DNA of 64,000 nt from NCBI GenBank assembly GCA_964456745.1, contig CAYWBW010000002.1, forward strand, positions 75,254 through 139,253. Direction: 5' to 3'. The position numbers were made by a program, and so were the translations under genes. Positions within the stretch are counted from its first letter, which is position 1; each line of letters opens with the position of its first letter. This document shows, one piece after another, positions 31,537-43,086 of the stretch. Below the pieces are notes generated by a model, which saw only the letters and a list, made by a program, of their open reading frames with translations, searched no databases and was not told the DNA's origin. This stretch comes from CAYWBW01 sp964456745 (GTDB lineage: Bacteria; Patescibacteriota; Gracilibacteria; GCA-2401425; JAJOLG01).

Positions 31537-32468
31537 ACTAAAACAGATCAAACAAAATCACCATATCCCCTTACAAAATCTTCAACACTCAATACATTTT
31601 TTCCCTCTAATTGAAGCTCTATTAATCTCAAATCTCAATTAATAGTTTTTATAAAATAAAATCAATCATCCTCAAATACTTCTCACAATTTTCTTGATTC
31701 GCTTATTTCATTTAAATTAGAAAAAATTACTTTTACCAAACTAAGCTTTTTTCAATTAAAAAAAGTATAAATTCATGGCCATGGAGTAAATGCTCTTAAT
31801 TTATTATATATATCTACTGCAGTTTCTTTTTTAAAATCAATTTTTCAATCACTTTTAAGTATTTTCTTACAATAACTGGACATTTTATTATCTTGATCTT
31901 TTAATACCAATCTTCATTTCATGATTTCATCTAATACATCTGGCAAACTCTTAGACAAATTTCATAGTTTTTCAAATAAAACTTCACTAGTATCATCAAA
32001 AGAAATATCACATTCTAAAAACTTCCATACTCCTCATGCGTCCATATCTTTTTCAATATTCATTATTGAAATTCAAGTTTCTTTTTCTCAAGATAAAATG
32101 GCAGATTGAACAGGTGAAGCTCATCTAAATTTTGGAAGTAAACTTAAATGTACATTGATATTATACTTAGCAATATTTAACAATGAAACGGGCAAGATAT
32201 GACCATAAGCCACTATTACAAAAAAATCTGGTTTTTCTTTTTCTAAAATCTTTTTAAGAGCTTCGCTATTTCAAGGATGGACGATTGAAATATTATTATC
32301 AACTCAAATTTTTTTAATTGGAGTTTGAGTTAAAACCTGCTTTCTCACAACTTTTTTATCACTTTCTGTGACAATAGCAGAAACAAAAAATCTCTTATCA
32401 TCGATAAGAGATTGTAAACTATAAGTAGCAAGGCTAGGATTGCCAGCAAATACTACCTTATAAGACAT
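31533..32468 (-). CDS. fmt: Methionyl-tRNA formyltransferase
   Basis: The 311-residue enzyme formylates Met-tRNA for translation initiation. It starts MSYKVVFAGNPSLATYSLQS and has the catalytic strand FFVIVAYGHILPVSLLN with downstream NVHLSLLPKFRGASPVQSAI (Asn/His of the active site, substrate loop) and the C-terminal domain beginning KIDFKKETAVDIYNKLRAFT. It lies 9 bases downstream of rpmA. Confidence 0.93.
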
Positions 32469-32477
32469 TATAATAAT

Positions 32478-32954
32478 TTAATCTTTCTTTTTTGTCTCCT
32501 TTTTTGGAGCAATCTTCTTTTCAGATTTTATAGATTTCTTTTTTACCACTTTCTTTGCTTCCACTTTATTTTCAGTTTTCTTTTCTACAACTACTTTTTT
32601 ATCATCTTTTCATGGAGCTGCTTTCTTTGATATGCTCACCTTCTTAGCTACAACTTTCTTTTTCTTAATATCTCAAGCTTCTGATTTAATATGAAGAAAG
32701 ACATCTCGATAAACTCTTCAATTAAATTTAAGCTGTCTTTTTTCAGTAAAATAAACAACTCAATCCACCAAAGCGTATAAAGTGTGATCTTTTCACATTC
32801 AAACTCAAGCTCAAGGATAAAATTTATTCCCCCTTTGTCTCGCTAAGATATTTCAAGCTATCACAGCTTCTCCAGCGTATTTTTTAATTCAAAGCCTTTG
32901 TCCTGGGGAATCGTGGACATTCTGGGCCGTTCATCATGATTTTTTATGTGCCAT
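32478..32954 (-). CDS. rpmA: Ribosomal protein bL27 with long lysine-rich C-terminal tail
   Basis: Residues 1-85 are bL27: MAHKKSGGTAQNVHDSPGQR, then GNILARQRGNKFYPGAGVGM and GKDHTLYALVDGVVYF. bL27 reaches the peptidyl-transferase centre with its N-terminus, which is intact. The family length is about 85-95; here 158 residues, the excess being a repetitive Lys/Val/Ala tail (KKVVAKKVSISKKAAPGKDD, ending KKETKKKD) like extensions seen on CPR ribosomal proteins. No rplU gene sits upstream, unlike the usual rplU-rpmA order. Confidence 0.93.
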
Positions 32955-33022
32955 TTTTGTTGTGTTTATTTAAAAAAGCTAAGAAATTTTAGTCAAAAAA
33001 GCTTATTTGTAAAGTAAAATTA

Positions 33023-33757
33023 CTATTTTCAAGCTTTCTTAAATCTTTTTGCTTTCATTTTTCGATCCTTAAACCCTTTAATGCAACCTGGAACAATAAC
33101 TTTTGCTTTAAATACATTTTTGAATTCTAACTTTCAGGCAACACGAACATCTTTTCAGGCTACCAATAATTCATGATCATTTTTTCATTTTACAAATGGT
33201 TTATTTACTCTCCATTCAAATCATCTTATATCCTTTAAATCAAATCAATCTCTTCATACTTTTTGTATTTTTCATATCAAACGTCATCTACCTGGATTCA
33301 TCCATCGACTCTCAAAACGACTTTGTATTTCTTTTCATAAAAGTCATTTATCTTCAAATAAATTTCAATAAGAAACTCAGCAATAAAATAACAATCATCA
33401 GATAAATATACTTAAGATAGAATTTGTTAATATAATCTTTAAGTATCAAATTTTATAAGCATTTTTTGTATATTTTGTATAAATAAATGCAAGTGATAAA
33501 AAAAGAAGAAATACAAGTAACCAAAAATATGGAAAAATATTTAAAAGGAAAATAGTCTTTGACGAATAAACATGCTCATAAGTATTCCAATCAGATCAAA
33601 AAATCAAAAATAAGACAATCTGGAAAGCAAAAGCTCAAAATAAAGTAAAAAATACAAACAAAGCCCACCAAAAAATATTTTGCATGGTAAAAACCAATCT
33701 TGGCTTAGGTTTAATTTTTTTTATTTCCTTTAATATTGCTAATTTGAATTTATCCAT
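33023..33757 (-). CDS. Membrane protein with cytoplasmic or extracytoplasmic C-terminal domain
   Basis: The 244-residue protein has three transmembrane segments: NIFWWALFVFFTLFGAFAFQ (~27-50), FPYFWLLVFLLFLSLAFIYT (~75-95) and SILSIFIGGLLFYCGVSY (~115-132). A ~110-residue basic beta-rich C-terminal domain follows (GRGRLIGKIQKVGRDGFDLK, ending KAKRFKKAGK). It is not a known family. Its ATG overlaps the end of a broken ECF sigma gene, so it was probably the membrane regulator of that sigma factor, as in the cluster at 1809-2874. Confidence 0.65.
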
Positions 33758-34190
33758 TTTTCGATTTTAAATTTATAACTTTTTCTTTGAACCGTTTCTT
33801 TGCTCGATTTATTAATGTTGCAACAGTTCAAAGTGGAATTTTTAACATATCTCAAATCTCTTCATAAGATTTTTCTTCTAAAAATCTTAAAACTAAAATA
33901 TCCTTATATTCATTAATCAAAGTATTTTTTGTACGAACTCTTTATTTAAATTCTTTTCAAAATCTTTTTCCAAATTCACATTATCCGGAATCTCAAATTC
34001 AATATCATCTCAAGAATCTTCAGACTGCTTAAACAAACTTATGAATGAAAATCCTTTATTTTTTCTAAATCTTGAAATAACTTCATTTCTTGAAATTCTA
34101 TAAATCCAAGAATTAAAAATTTATACAGCAAATTCATAGTTGCTATCCATTAATAATAAATCAAAAAATACCTCACCCTTATTTGTCTAA
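33750..34190 (-). pseudogene. Decayed ECF sigma factor gene
   Basis: Fragments of an ECF sigma factor lie in order on the minus strand but in different frames. Region 2 reads FNSWIYRISRNEVISRFRKN, preceded by DSNYEFAV and an in-frame TAA. Region 4 reads EYKDILVLRFLEEKSYEEIG followed by DMLKIPLGTVATLINRAKKR. One missing base near 33925 separates the two parts. With one nonsense codon and one frameshift, the gene should not give a working protein. Its final stop overlaps the start of the membrane protein at 33757. Confidence 0.72.
34112..34150 (-). repeat. Short AT-rich dispersed motif, copy A (inside the ECF sigma remnant)
   Basis: On the plus strand it reads ATTAAAAATTTATACAGCAA followed by ATTCATAGTTGCTATCCAT. 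Similar text lies at 37805-37839 and 45917-45953 in the same orientation. Here it covers the nonsense codon of the ECF remnant. Confidence 0.4.
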
Positions 34191-34254
34191 AAACTTTGAC
34201 TTAGCAAAAAAAGAATTTAAACTAAATTGCGTAATTAATTTTTAATAAAATATT

Positions 34255-34566
34255 ATGGCTTTTGTTTTTACAGATGATAACTTCAAAGAAGAAATAGCTT
34301 CATGAGTTGTATTAATAGATTTTTGGGCTCCATGGTGTGGACCTTGTCAAATGCTTTGACCAATTATAGACGAACTTGCTACTGAATATGAAGGAAAAGT
34401 AAAAATTGGTAAAATGAATGTGGATGAAAATACACAAATCCCTCAAGAATTTTCAGTAATGTGAATACCAGCTATAAAAATATTTAAATGATGAGAATTA
34501 AAAGAAGAAATATCTTGATTTGTACCAGTTGAAACTATTAAAGAAGCGCTAGACAAGCTGCTATAA
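34255..34566 (+). CDS. trxA: Thioredoxin
   Basis: The 103-residue protein has the redox motif FWAPWCGPCQMLGP and the cis-proline strand SVMGIPAIKIFKGGE. It is a full thioredoxin that reduces disulfides in cytoplasmic proteins. Its glycines are a mix of TGA and GGN (CGPC uses GGA, while GP and GIP use TGA), so translation as a single protein requires UGA=Gly. It stands alone between the sigma remnant and an O-antigen ligase-like gene on the same strand. Confidence 0.96.
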
Positions 34567-34641
34567 TTTTTGTATATCTAAAATAAGTAGTTGAATATTA
34601 ATACAAATCTTCAACTAGTTTAATTTAATTAATTCTCAGAA

Positions 34642-35898
34642 TTGAGTTTAAAAATTATCAAATATTTATCAATTTTTAATTTACTACGATATTCAATTTT
34701 TTGATTATTTGTTTCTATTCCTATCTCTACTACTATTGTAATATGGGATAAATATTCATTTTTTTCATGAGAATTTTCTCCTTGGACCACAATAGGTATC
34801 AATCTATCTGATCTATTTTTTCTTTTTAGCATACTTTTTTATTTCATAATTATATGATTCCAAGCAAAAATCAGTACTGGGTTTTCAATAAGTCATATAA
34901 TAAAAAGAAATGAATATTTTTATCCCAGGGATAATAAAATCAACAATTGCTTTATACTTCTATCTATCAGCTTGCTTTTAGCTACTTTCTTTTCTCAAGA
35001 TCAGATTTTGCATTTATTTTTATATCTTAAATTTATTTGAATATTATTTTTATTTCTCTATATTCCAGAAAATGTTATTTCAAAAAAAGAGATCTGAAAT
35101 GCTCTCTTATTTTCATTCTTAATTCAATGAGTAATAGTAATATATCAATTTATTTTTCAAAGCTCTGTGTGACTTCATTTTCTCTGAGAACCAGGTTTAT
35201 TTAAAGATGTCATATGAATTGCAAAAATTGATCTTATCTCTTGAGATAAACTTATAAGGCCATACTGAACCATGCAACATGCAAACATATTATGAATCTC
35301 CTGTGTAATAATTTATTTTCTCAGTCTTTATTCTTCATTTGCTCCTTTGAGATATTTACTAATTATTCCAATAGTGTTTTCATTTTCTAGAACAGCTTGG
35401 CTACTATTTTGAGCAATATTTATTATTAATTTATTATTTCATAAAAAAGAAGTAATAAAAAAAATATTAATTTTTTCAATAATACCAGTACTATTTACTA
35501 TTCCTTATATAATTCTAAGGTTTAATATCTTAGACAATTCTTTTTACAATAGACTTGAAAGCTATTGATATTCCATAAAAATGCTTTTATCAAAACCTTT
35601 ATGAGTATGACTTTGAAATTTTACTCTCAATATTCAATCATTTTCCTCTGAAATATTAGAACCCTGGAAACTTCAACCAGTACACAACTTTTTTTTGCTA
35701 TTTAGCAATGAAGCCTGAATAATTTCTTTAAGCATTCTTATAACATTATTTTATTTTATTTGAAAACAATCAAAGCAAAATATATTTATAAAATTAATAA
35801 TATTTTCGATTGTATTTATTATCTGATTTCTTGACCACTTTTTTCTTACTTCTACGATTTGAATGATTTTATTATTTTCTCTTATAAGGTTTGTATAA
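34642..35898 (+). CDS. O-antigen ligase/polymerase-like membrane protein
   Basis: The frame is open from 34633 to a TAA at 35898; the only plausible early start is TTG 34642, giving 418 residues. It has about ten or more transmembrane helices and the Wzy/WaaL-type periplasmic loop region (GLHFLGEPGLFKDV, then RPYGTMQHANILG with the conserved His) followed by FSRTAWLLFG with the conserved Arg. Such proteins join or polymerise polysaccharide units at the outer face of the membrane. A competing minus-strand ORF at its 5' end is a shadow. Confidence 0.78.
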
Positions 35899-35963
35899 AA
35901 TAATAATACTTGTAAAAATCATCATTAAGATTTAAGCTAAAATTATATTATTAACAAATTATT

Positions 35964-36722
35964 ATGGATTTCATATTTTGACCATTTTTTTTAATCTTAA
36001 TTGTTATTATCGTATCTATAAAACAAATCAATCAATATCAAAGATGAGTTGTTTTTATGCTATGAAAATTTCAAGAAATCAAACAACCATGATGGAGACT
36101 TATCATTCCGATTATTCAATCAATGACCAAGGTAGATATTAGAACAAAGGCAGTAGACGTTCCTGATCAAGAAGCTATAACAAAAGATAATATTCCAGTT
36201 AGAATAAATGCTGTAGTATATTATAAAATTCAAAATGCAGATAAAGCGATTTTAGAAGTAGAAAATTTCTTCTGGGCAGTTTCACAAATGGCTCAAACAA
36301 CAATGAGAAATGCAGTATGAGAAGTAACACTAGATGAATTATTGCAAAATAGGGCAGAAATTGCAGAAAAGATAAAATCATATGTAGATAACAAAACCGA
36401 TCCATGGTGAATAGATGTTGAATCAGTTGATCTAAAAGATGTAGTAATTCCAGAAAATTTAAAAAGAACTATATCTAAAGAAGCAGAGGCGGAAAGAGAA
36501 AAAAGAGCAGTTATAATTAAGTCAGAGTGAGATAAGGCAGCTGCAAAAAACCTACAAGATGCCGCAGCAATGCTCAATGAAACACCATGAGCTCTTCATT
36601 TAAGAACTCTTCAAGCTGTAAACGATCTATCATCTGATCAATCAAATACAACAATATGGATGCTTCCTGTTAATGTTCTTGAAGCCATTGAGGGTTTTGC
36701 AAAAAACTGATTTAAAAAGTAA
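35964..36722 (+). CDS. SPFH/Band 7 (stomatin/slipin-like) membrane protein
   Basis: The 252-residue protein has one N-terminal membrane hairpin or anchor (FFLILIVIIVSIK), then a Band 7 domain: QYQRGVVFMLGKFQEIKQPG, PIIQSMTKVDIRTKAVDVPD, VRINAVVYYKIQNADKAILE and VIPENLKRTISKEAEAEREK. Slipins organise membrane microdomains and often modulate proteases. Usually a nfeD/clpP-like protease gene is adjacent, but none is here. It heads a run of cell-envelope genes. Confidence 0.88.
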
Positions 36723-36778
36723 AAAAACATTGACATAAATATTCTTTCTTCTATAATGCATCCCTTATTATTTATTAT

Positions 36779-37723
36779 ATGGATGTTTTAAAGCATGTAG
36801 ATTGAAAACGACACGAAAGTCGTATAATAAAACCAGGAACAAATTTTTCAAAAAATCTTCTTGTTACTAGGAGGTGGTTTAGTAGTTTGTGTGCAGCAAC
36901 AGCAGCTAATTTTCTACTTCCAAGAATGTGATCTTGTTCAACTTGAAATGCAATGTGGGAAGGTGATCCATCAAAGCTTCCATATCCAAATATGAAAGAT
37001 CCATGAAATATTCCAATATTAAATCATTCACTTAAAAACCACTCATTCATAATAGACTCTGGACACTGATGAGAAGATCCTTGAGCTACAACCAAAATTA
37101 AAATTTGAGACATGCCAGCCACTATGAACGAGGCTGCAATTGTATATGATATATCACTTAGACTACTCAGATTTCTAATTCAAAACTGAGCATCTGTATA
37201 TCTAACCCATTACACCACTGAATTTTGAATTAAAGATATGATTAATCCAACTAAATTTAGTAGTCAAGATTATAACAGTGATACTCATAATTACAAAGAA
37301 GTTTCAGCCGTTAGAGGTCGAAATTCAATAATTGGAATGCGTAGAGAAGTTATCAACAATTTATCAGAAGAAATACGATCTACAAGTGATAAAAAGGTAA
37401 CATTAGTATCTGTGCATGCAGACATTGCCTGAGATACAACTGATAATTGAATCGATGTTTATTATAACACACACACTAATAATCAATGACACTCTGAAGT
37501 CTTTGCACATAATTTATGTAACAATTTAAATGACCCAAACTCTGAAGTGAGAGATAGAAATTTCTGAATTTTAAGAAAAGTTGATTGTGGTGAAAAGGTA
37601 TTAATCGAAACTGCTAATATGAATAACATTCAATGAATACTAAGACTCATAAAACACCATTGAAGAGAAAAAATAGCAAGAGCACTAGGCAATTGACTTA
37701 AAAAAACCTTACTACAAAGCTAA
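36779..37723 (+). CDS. N-acetylmuramoyl-L-alanine amidase (Amidase_3)
   Basis: The 314-residue zinc enzyme cuts the bond between MurNAc and the stem peptide. The motifs are FIIDSGHGGEDPGA (zinc His), MNEAAIVYDIS (zinc Glu), VSVHADIAGD (zinc His) and VLIETANMNNI (catalytic Glu). The N-terminus has a hydrophobic patch (LVTRRWFSSLCAATAANFLL) that could be an atypical export signal. It lies upstream of a lytic transglycosylase-like gene, so both would act on peptidoglycan during growth, division or attack on another cell. Confidence 0.85.
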
Positions 37724-37804
37724 TTAATAAAAAAAAAATAAGTAAAAATACATTAAAAATTATAATTTAGTATTTATTTACAAAAATTATAAAAATTGCA
37801 AAAA

Positions 37805-37839
37805 TTAAAAATTTATACAGCAAATCTGAAGTTGTCATT
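37805..37839 (-). repeat. Short AT-rich dispersed motif, copy B
   Basis: Plus strand ATTAAAAATTTATACAGCAA followed by ATCTGAAGTTGTCAT, matching copies A and C. It lies in the intergenic space between the amidase and the transglycosylase gene. Confidence 0.4.
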
Positions 37840-37952
37840 TGTCAACAACTCACTAAAAGGAAATATCCACACACATTTCATGTGAAATTTTTCTCATTTT
37901 CTTGATTTTTGACATATTTATGTTATAATCATATGATACCGGTAAAATAATA

Positions 37953-39251
37953 ATGACTGAAATTAAAAAAACACCTTCAATTGGCAAATACCCAGATAAT
38001 AGCAAGTGATTAACACGAAGAGCTTTATTTTGAAAAATGAGAGATATTGCATTTTTCACATGATTAGCCGCAATATGAATAAGCTCTTTAGCACCAAAAG
38101 CAGAAGCTAGTATAAAAAAAATATCTACAAATGAGAGAAAACTTTTAGACAGACTATTTACACGAAAGTACCCAAGTATAGATTGGTATCCAGCTCCTTG
38201 GTCAGTATTAAATGAACGAGTTAAATATTATAGAATAAAAAGTGAAAGCGCAAATGAAGAAAAGGAATTAATTCAAGCATTTGAAAGAATGTTCCCGTAT
38301 TTATCTATGATAAATTCTAAATGTAACAAATACAGAGTACCACTAGAAATTGCGTTTACTGCAATAGTAGAATCAAGATGGCAAGCATGAGTTTGTTCAA
38401 ATAAGTGAGCATGCTGATATTGGCAAATATCAGAATACATGGCAGAAAAATATGGAATAAGAAAAGTGGAAAACTGAAAAGTACCTTATGATTACAGAGA
38501 TCATCCTGAAAAAAGTTCAGATGTTGCAATTCACATGATTCGAGATAATTATAAAATAGTATGAAATTGGGAATCTGATCTTTATCGAGAACCATATAAA
38601 AAGAAATCAGAAGCTAGACGGTTAACAAAAATCGAAAACAATAAATTAATAGAAGCTGGGAAATTAAATGAAGTTAAGAAACTAAAGACCAACAAAGAAC
38701 TTTTAAATGAAGTTAAAAAAGAATTTGAAATTAATAATCATGATAGATGGCATTTTGCACTATATTGTTACAACTGATGATCAAAACTTGTAAAACCAAT
38801 TTATGTTGAGTTACAATGAAAATCAAAAAATTATAGTTTAAGTAAAATTATAGGCACAGAAAACAGACTATTTGTTGCCAAAATATTTGCAGTAAGAAAG
38901 ATATTATCTGATCATTTTCAAAATGATATTCTTTCAAGTAAAGCTTACACAACACATCATGACGAATGAAGAGCTGCTTTAAACAAAGTTGAACCTAAAA
39001 AAAGACCAAAAAAACCTGAAACACAAATAACAATGAAATGAGAAATATGACATATGTGAGAATGAGATAATTGACAATGGTGACCAATTATGACTACATC
39101 ACTAGATACATGGTCTAATAGAGCTATTAATGCAAGAAAAAGAAAAAAGCAAGCTAGAACTCAAAAACAACCATCTTGAGTTACTATTAGAGATAGTTCT
39201 ATAAAAAATAAACTTAAACACTGGTTTCAAAAGAAGATTAAAAATAATTAA
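37953..39251 (+). CDS. Lytic transglycosylase-like (SLT fold) protein
   Basis: The 432-residue protein has an N-terminal hydrophobic segment (FFTGLAAIGISSLAPKAEA) after about 33 cytoplasm-like residues, then a lysozyme-like SLT domain: RVPLEIAFTAIVESRWQAG (catalytic Glu in ESR), NKGACGYWQISEYMAEKYGI and the C-terminal helix. The C-terminal ~150 residues are basic and of unknown role. It would cleave glycan strands, working with the upstream amidase. Length and basic tail differ from classical Slt70/MltE enzymes. Confidence 0.78.
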
Positions 39252-39261
39252 ATCATTTGTT

Positions 39262-40422
39262 TTAAACAATCATTCCATTACCCAAAACCCTCTCATCTTT
39301 TGAATAAAAAACAGCATATTGTCATGGAGTAATTGCACGAATTGGTTTAGATAAAGAAACGACGTAAAATTCTCAATTTTCAGTTTTCAATTTTCAATTT
39401 TCAATGATATTGTTCTGTTTGTTTACACTGGCTACTTCTACAAGACCTCCTAAGTGTCTAATTCTTATTTTTAAATATCATGGATCTATTTTTTTTCAAA
39501 TCAAATCTTTTATCTCATCTAAAAAATGTATATCTGTTATTAATATTTCTTTTTTCCACAAAGCCTCATCGTATCAAAGCATAACTTGATTTTTTTCTCT
39601 TTCAAATCAAACAACATAGATCGCCCTATCAAAACCTCCAGGGAGTCATTTTCTCTGGCCAATTGTATAAAATGGTAAACCTTTGTGTTTTCACACGCTT
39701 TTTCTATTTTGCTCATCATCTATAAAAATAAATTCTCAAATATTAAATATCTCAGGAACTGTTCTTTTCAAGAAAGGTATATATGAATCTTCATTAAAAA
39801 AACAAACTCATTGAGATTCTTTCTTTTTAAATATCTCTTCTTCTCAATACTCTTTTGCTAATTTTTTAGTATCACACTTTATCATTTCTCAAAGTGGAAA
39901 AATGACTTTTTCAAGATCTTTATGCGATAAAACTGACATAAAATATGATTGATCTTTTTTCTTATCTACCCCCTCTTGTGCGTACAATTTTCAATTATTT
40001 TCTTTTATTCTTGCGTAATGCCCAGTAGCTATAAAATCACAATTAAATTTTTTAAGTTTTGATAAAATATCACCCCATTTAATCTTTTGATTGCATCTAA
40101 TACAAGGATTTGGAGTAAGACCTTTTTTATGAATTTCTAAGAAAAATTTTACCACTTCTTCATAAAACCTATCTCTTACATTTAAAACATGGAATTTTAT
40201 TCAAAGCTTATCACAGGTATTTTTAGCTGCCATTTGCGCTTCTAAGCTACAACATTTATTTTCAGAAATCTTGTCTTCCTTTTCAATTCAGGTATTTTGT
40301 GAAGGATCTACCCAATATCTCATAAAAACTCATACAACTTCATATCAGCTCTCTTTTAGCTTGTAAGCAGCTACTGTGCTATCTATTCACCCCGACATTC
40401 AAAGCAAAACACGTTTTGTCAT
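39262..40422 (-). CDS. mnmA: tRNA-specific 2-thiouridylase MnmA
   Basis: The enzyme (386 residues from ATG 40422; ATG 40431 is an alternative) thiolates U34 of Lys, Glu and Gln tRNAs. It has the PP-loop RVLLGMSGGIDSTVAAYKLK, the catalytic cysteines in GLTPNPCIRCNQKIKWGD and SQGVCFFNEDSY, and the GHYARI motif. Near the C-terminus the beta-domain carries an insert reading NIIENGKLKTENGEF, encoded by a simple AATTTTCA-type repeat (39371-39405). Sulfur probably comes from the SufS or another desulfurase. Confidence 0.93.
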
Positions 40423-40470
40423 TAATTGCATTTAAACAAAAATTTATTAAAATACAATTAAAAATAATTT

Positions 40471-40719
40471 ATGTTAAACTTTGCTTGCAAATATAATTGG
40501 TGGACTAATATAAAAGATAAAAAAAATATCTCGCTTAATTCACGCATCGAGTACATATTGGAGTTTTGAAATCTTAAAGAATTAAAAGAAGCATGCAATA
40601 AAGTCTGAATCAATAAAGTTAAAGAAATCTATAATAAAAAATTACTTAATAATCCATTTTTTAAAAATAAAAAACAAACTTTCTTAAATTTTTTCTTTAA
40701 AACAAATGAATCAAAATAA
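40471..40719 (+). CDS. Putative AbiE-type antitoxin (DUF6922-like)
   Basis: The 82-residue basic protein (NWWTNIKDKKNISLNSRIEY, then LKELKEACNKVGINKVKEIY) resembles small DNA-binding partners that precede AbiEii-like nucleotidyltransferase genes. Its end overlaps the next gene by 14 bases, typical for a coupled toxin-antitoxin pair. I infer the antitoxin role from this order and size. Confidence 0.6.
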
Positions 40720-41401
40720 AATCATTTTTGATAATATCGCAAATAAAGTTCTTAACGATAAACAAAAAAATCTTGTTTGAATATTAGAAGAATTTTCAAC
40801 AACTCATTTTCTTGCTTGAGGCACTGCAATTGCAATGCAACTTGGGCACAGAACAAGTATTGATTTTGATTTATTTAAAATCTGAAACCAATGAAGCTGA
40901 AAAGAAATTTTTAAAAGAATTGAAAAAACCTGATTTAAATTAGACAAAAAATCAGATCTTAACTATTTATCAGACGAGCAAGATCCTGATTGTAATTTAT
41001 ATTTTAATTGAGTAAAAATTCAATTAATAAATTTTGGAAGAAATCCTTTTGGCAAAAGGATAAAATTATCTCCATCAAAAACAATATGTAAATGACTAAA
41101 AACTTTAAATTTATTAGAACTCTGAGCACTTAAAATTTTTGCTATGATGTATAGAAGCAAATGGAAAGATGCTGTTGATCTTTGCTTTATAATTAATAAT
41201 TGACACTCTCTTACTAATATTTTAAACAAAACACATAAGATATTTTGAGACCTGTTTCAAGAAAAAGCTGCCTTTGAAACTATTATAGAAAAAGCATGGG
41301 ATAAAACAGAAAAAGTTGATTATATTATCTCCAATCCTCCCAAAGACGAAGAAATTGAAAATGATTTAATTGATATTATAAAAGAACAGCTTATAATATA
41401 A
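40706..41401 (+). CDS. AbiEii-family nucleotidyltransferase toxin
   Basis: The 231-residue protein has the nucleotidyltransferase core FLAGGTAIAMQLGHRTSIDF-DLF (the GG and DxD pair), a downstream LELGALKIFAMMYRSKWKDA, and a DL-C helix, matching the AbiEii/DUF1814 toxin family. In characterised members such enzymes modify tRNA or nucleotides and stop growth or block phage. It ends 5 bases before the end of argS on the opposite strand. It is one of several toxin-antitoxin loci in the window. Confidence 0.8.
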
Positions 41402-41406
41402 AACTC

Positions 41407-43083
41407 TTACATCTTCTCAGGAGCAACGATGCCCAAAAGTTGCAATCCTTCATTTAAAAGCTTTTGAGTTTTTTGAACTAAAAGCAGTCTAAGCTTCTTT
41501 GAATTATCACTATCTGCATTTAACACAGAGCAAACTGCATAAAAACTATTAAACTCTTGTGATAAATCATAAATATATCTAGCTATGAGATGTGGTTTAT
41601 AATCTTTTGCAGATCTTTCTAAGATATCAGGATAATTTCACAACATAAATGCAAGAGATCGTTCTTTTTCCTCTGTAAATTTAATTGTATTATCTAATTT
41701 AATTTGAGCAATTTTTAAATCTGGCACTTTTCTTAATATTCCATAAGTTCTTGCATGAGCATATTGCATATATGGCCCTGACATTCATTCAAAAGTAATA
41801 GCTTTTTCCCATGTAAAAGTAATATCAGTTTCTCTATCCTGAGAAAGATCATTAAATTTAATAGCTCAGATAGCCAAATCTTTGACGAGTTTTTCTTGAG
41901 TTTTTTCATCAAATTCATGATATGAATCTTTTGTCTCTAAAAGCTCTCTTGATTTTTCAAAAGCTGTTTCTATGAGTTCACGTAATCTAACAACTCTTCA
42001 TTTTCTTGTAGACATTTTTCACTCTGGAAGCCTAACCATTCAAAAAACTGAATGGACAAGCTCAATACCATCTACCCATCAAAGCATAGACGCAGCCTTA
42101 AAAAGCTGTCTAAAATGTAATGTCTGATCTCTTCATACGACATAAACAATTTTTTGTGGATTATATTCTTCTTTTCTATATTTAATTGTAGCAAAATCTC
42201 TTGTAGAATAAAGTGTTGCTCAGTCTTTTTTTAAATACATAAAAGGAGACATTTTTTCAAATTCTATTATTTTTGCTCCATCTTCTCATTTTTTTCATAT
42301 CTTATCGTCAATCTCTTTAATAACCTCGGGGAGCATCGGAACATAAAAACTTTCTCCATGAAATGTATCAAATTCACTTCAAAGGTAGCTATACATTTGA
42401 TTAAATTCCTTCATTGAAAGCTCAATAAACTTTTCCCATATTTGTTTATTCTCAAGATCTCAATTCTCAAGCTTCTTAAACTCTTCTCTAGCTAATTCAT
42501 CTAATCAAGGATCTTCTTTGGCTACTTTGTGAAAATATACATATAATTTATTAAGCTCTTCGATTGGATCTTTGTCAATAACACTATCATCTCACCAATG
42601 TTTGTATGCATAAATCATCTTTCAAAATTGAGTTCAGTAATCTCAAAGATGATTATCCTTAATCACTTTCCATCAAAGCTTTTCATATATATTAACAAGT
42701 ACTTTTCAAATAATATTAGATCTTAAATGACCAACTGACATATGTTTTGCAATATTTTCTGCTCAATAATCAATAACAATTGTCTTATTACTTTCATATT
42801 TCTTTTCTTCAAGCCTCTCAAGCAATGCATTATCAGAAATACTAAAATTCAAAAATCATGGTTTTATAATTTCAAAATTACTTATTGAGTCGCTCACGCT
42901 CATTTTATTCATTAACTCTGTAGCAACTTCTTCTCAAGACTTTCAAAGCTCTTTAGCAAGCTTCATCGTACCCACAAAAGAAAAATGTCATTGTCCTTTC
43001 CTAGCAAGCATAAAAACAACGTCTTCTTTAATTCAATAGAGATCTTCTATCGTTTTTGATAATAATAATTTAATTTTATTCAT
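41407..43083 (-). CDS. argS: Arginyl-tRNA synthetase
   Basis: The 558-residue class I synthetase has the ArgRS N-terminal domain, the HIGH-like signature KHMSVGHLRSNIIGKVLVNI and KDNHLGDYGTQFGKMIYAYK. The anticodon-binding DALR domain is at the C-terminus, ending LLGIVAPEKM. It charges tRNA-Arg. All signature glycines are TGA. It lies immediately downstream of the phosphomannomutase gene (3-base gap) and is convergent with the AbiEii toxin gene. Confidence 0.95.
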
Positions 43084-43086
43084 TTT

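Noticed and set aside
34629..34832. Minus-strand ORF of 67 residues
   Set aside because: It is a shadow of the 5' part of the O-antigen ligase-like gene, whose frame runs unbroken from 34633 on the plus strand and adds a membrane segment.
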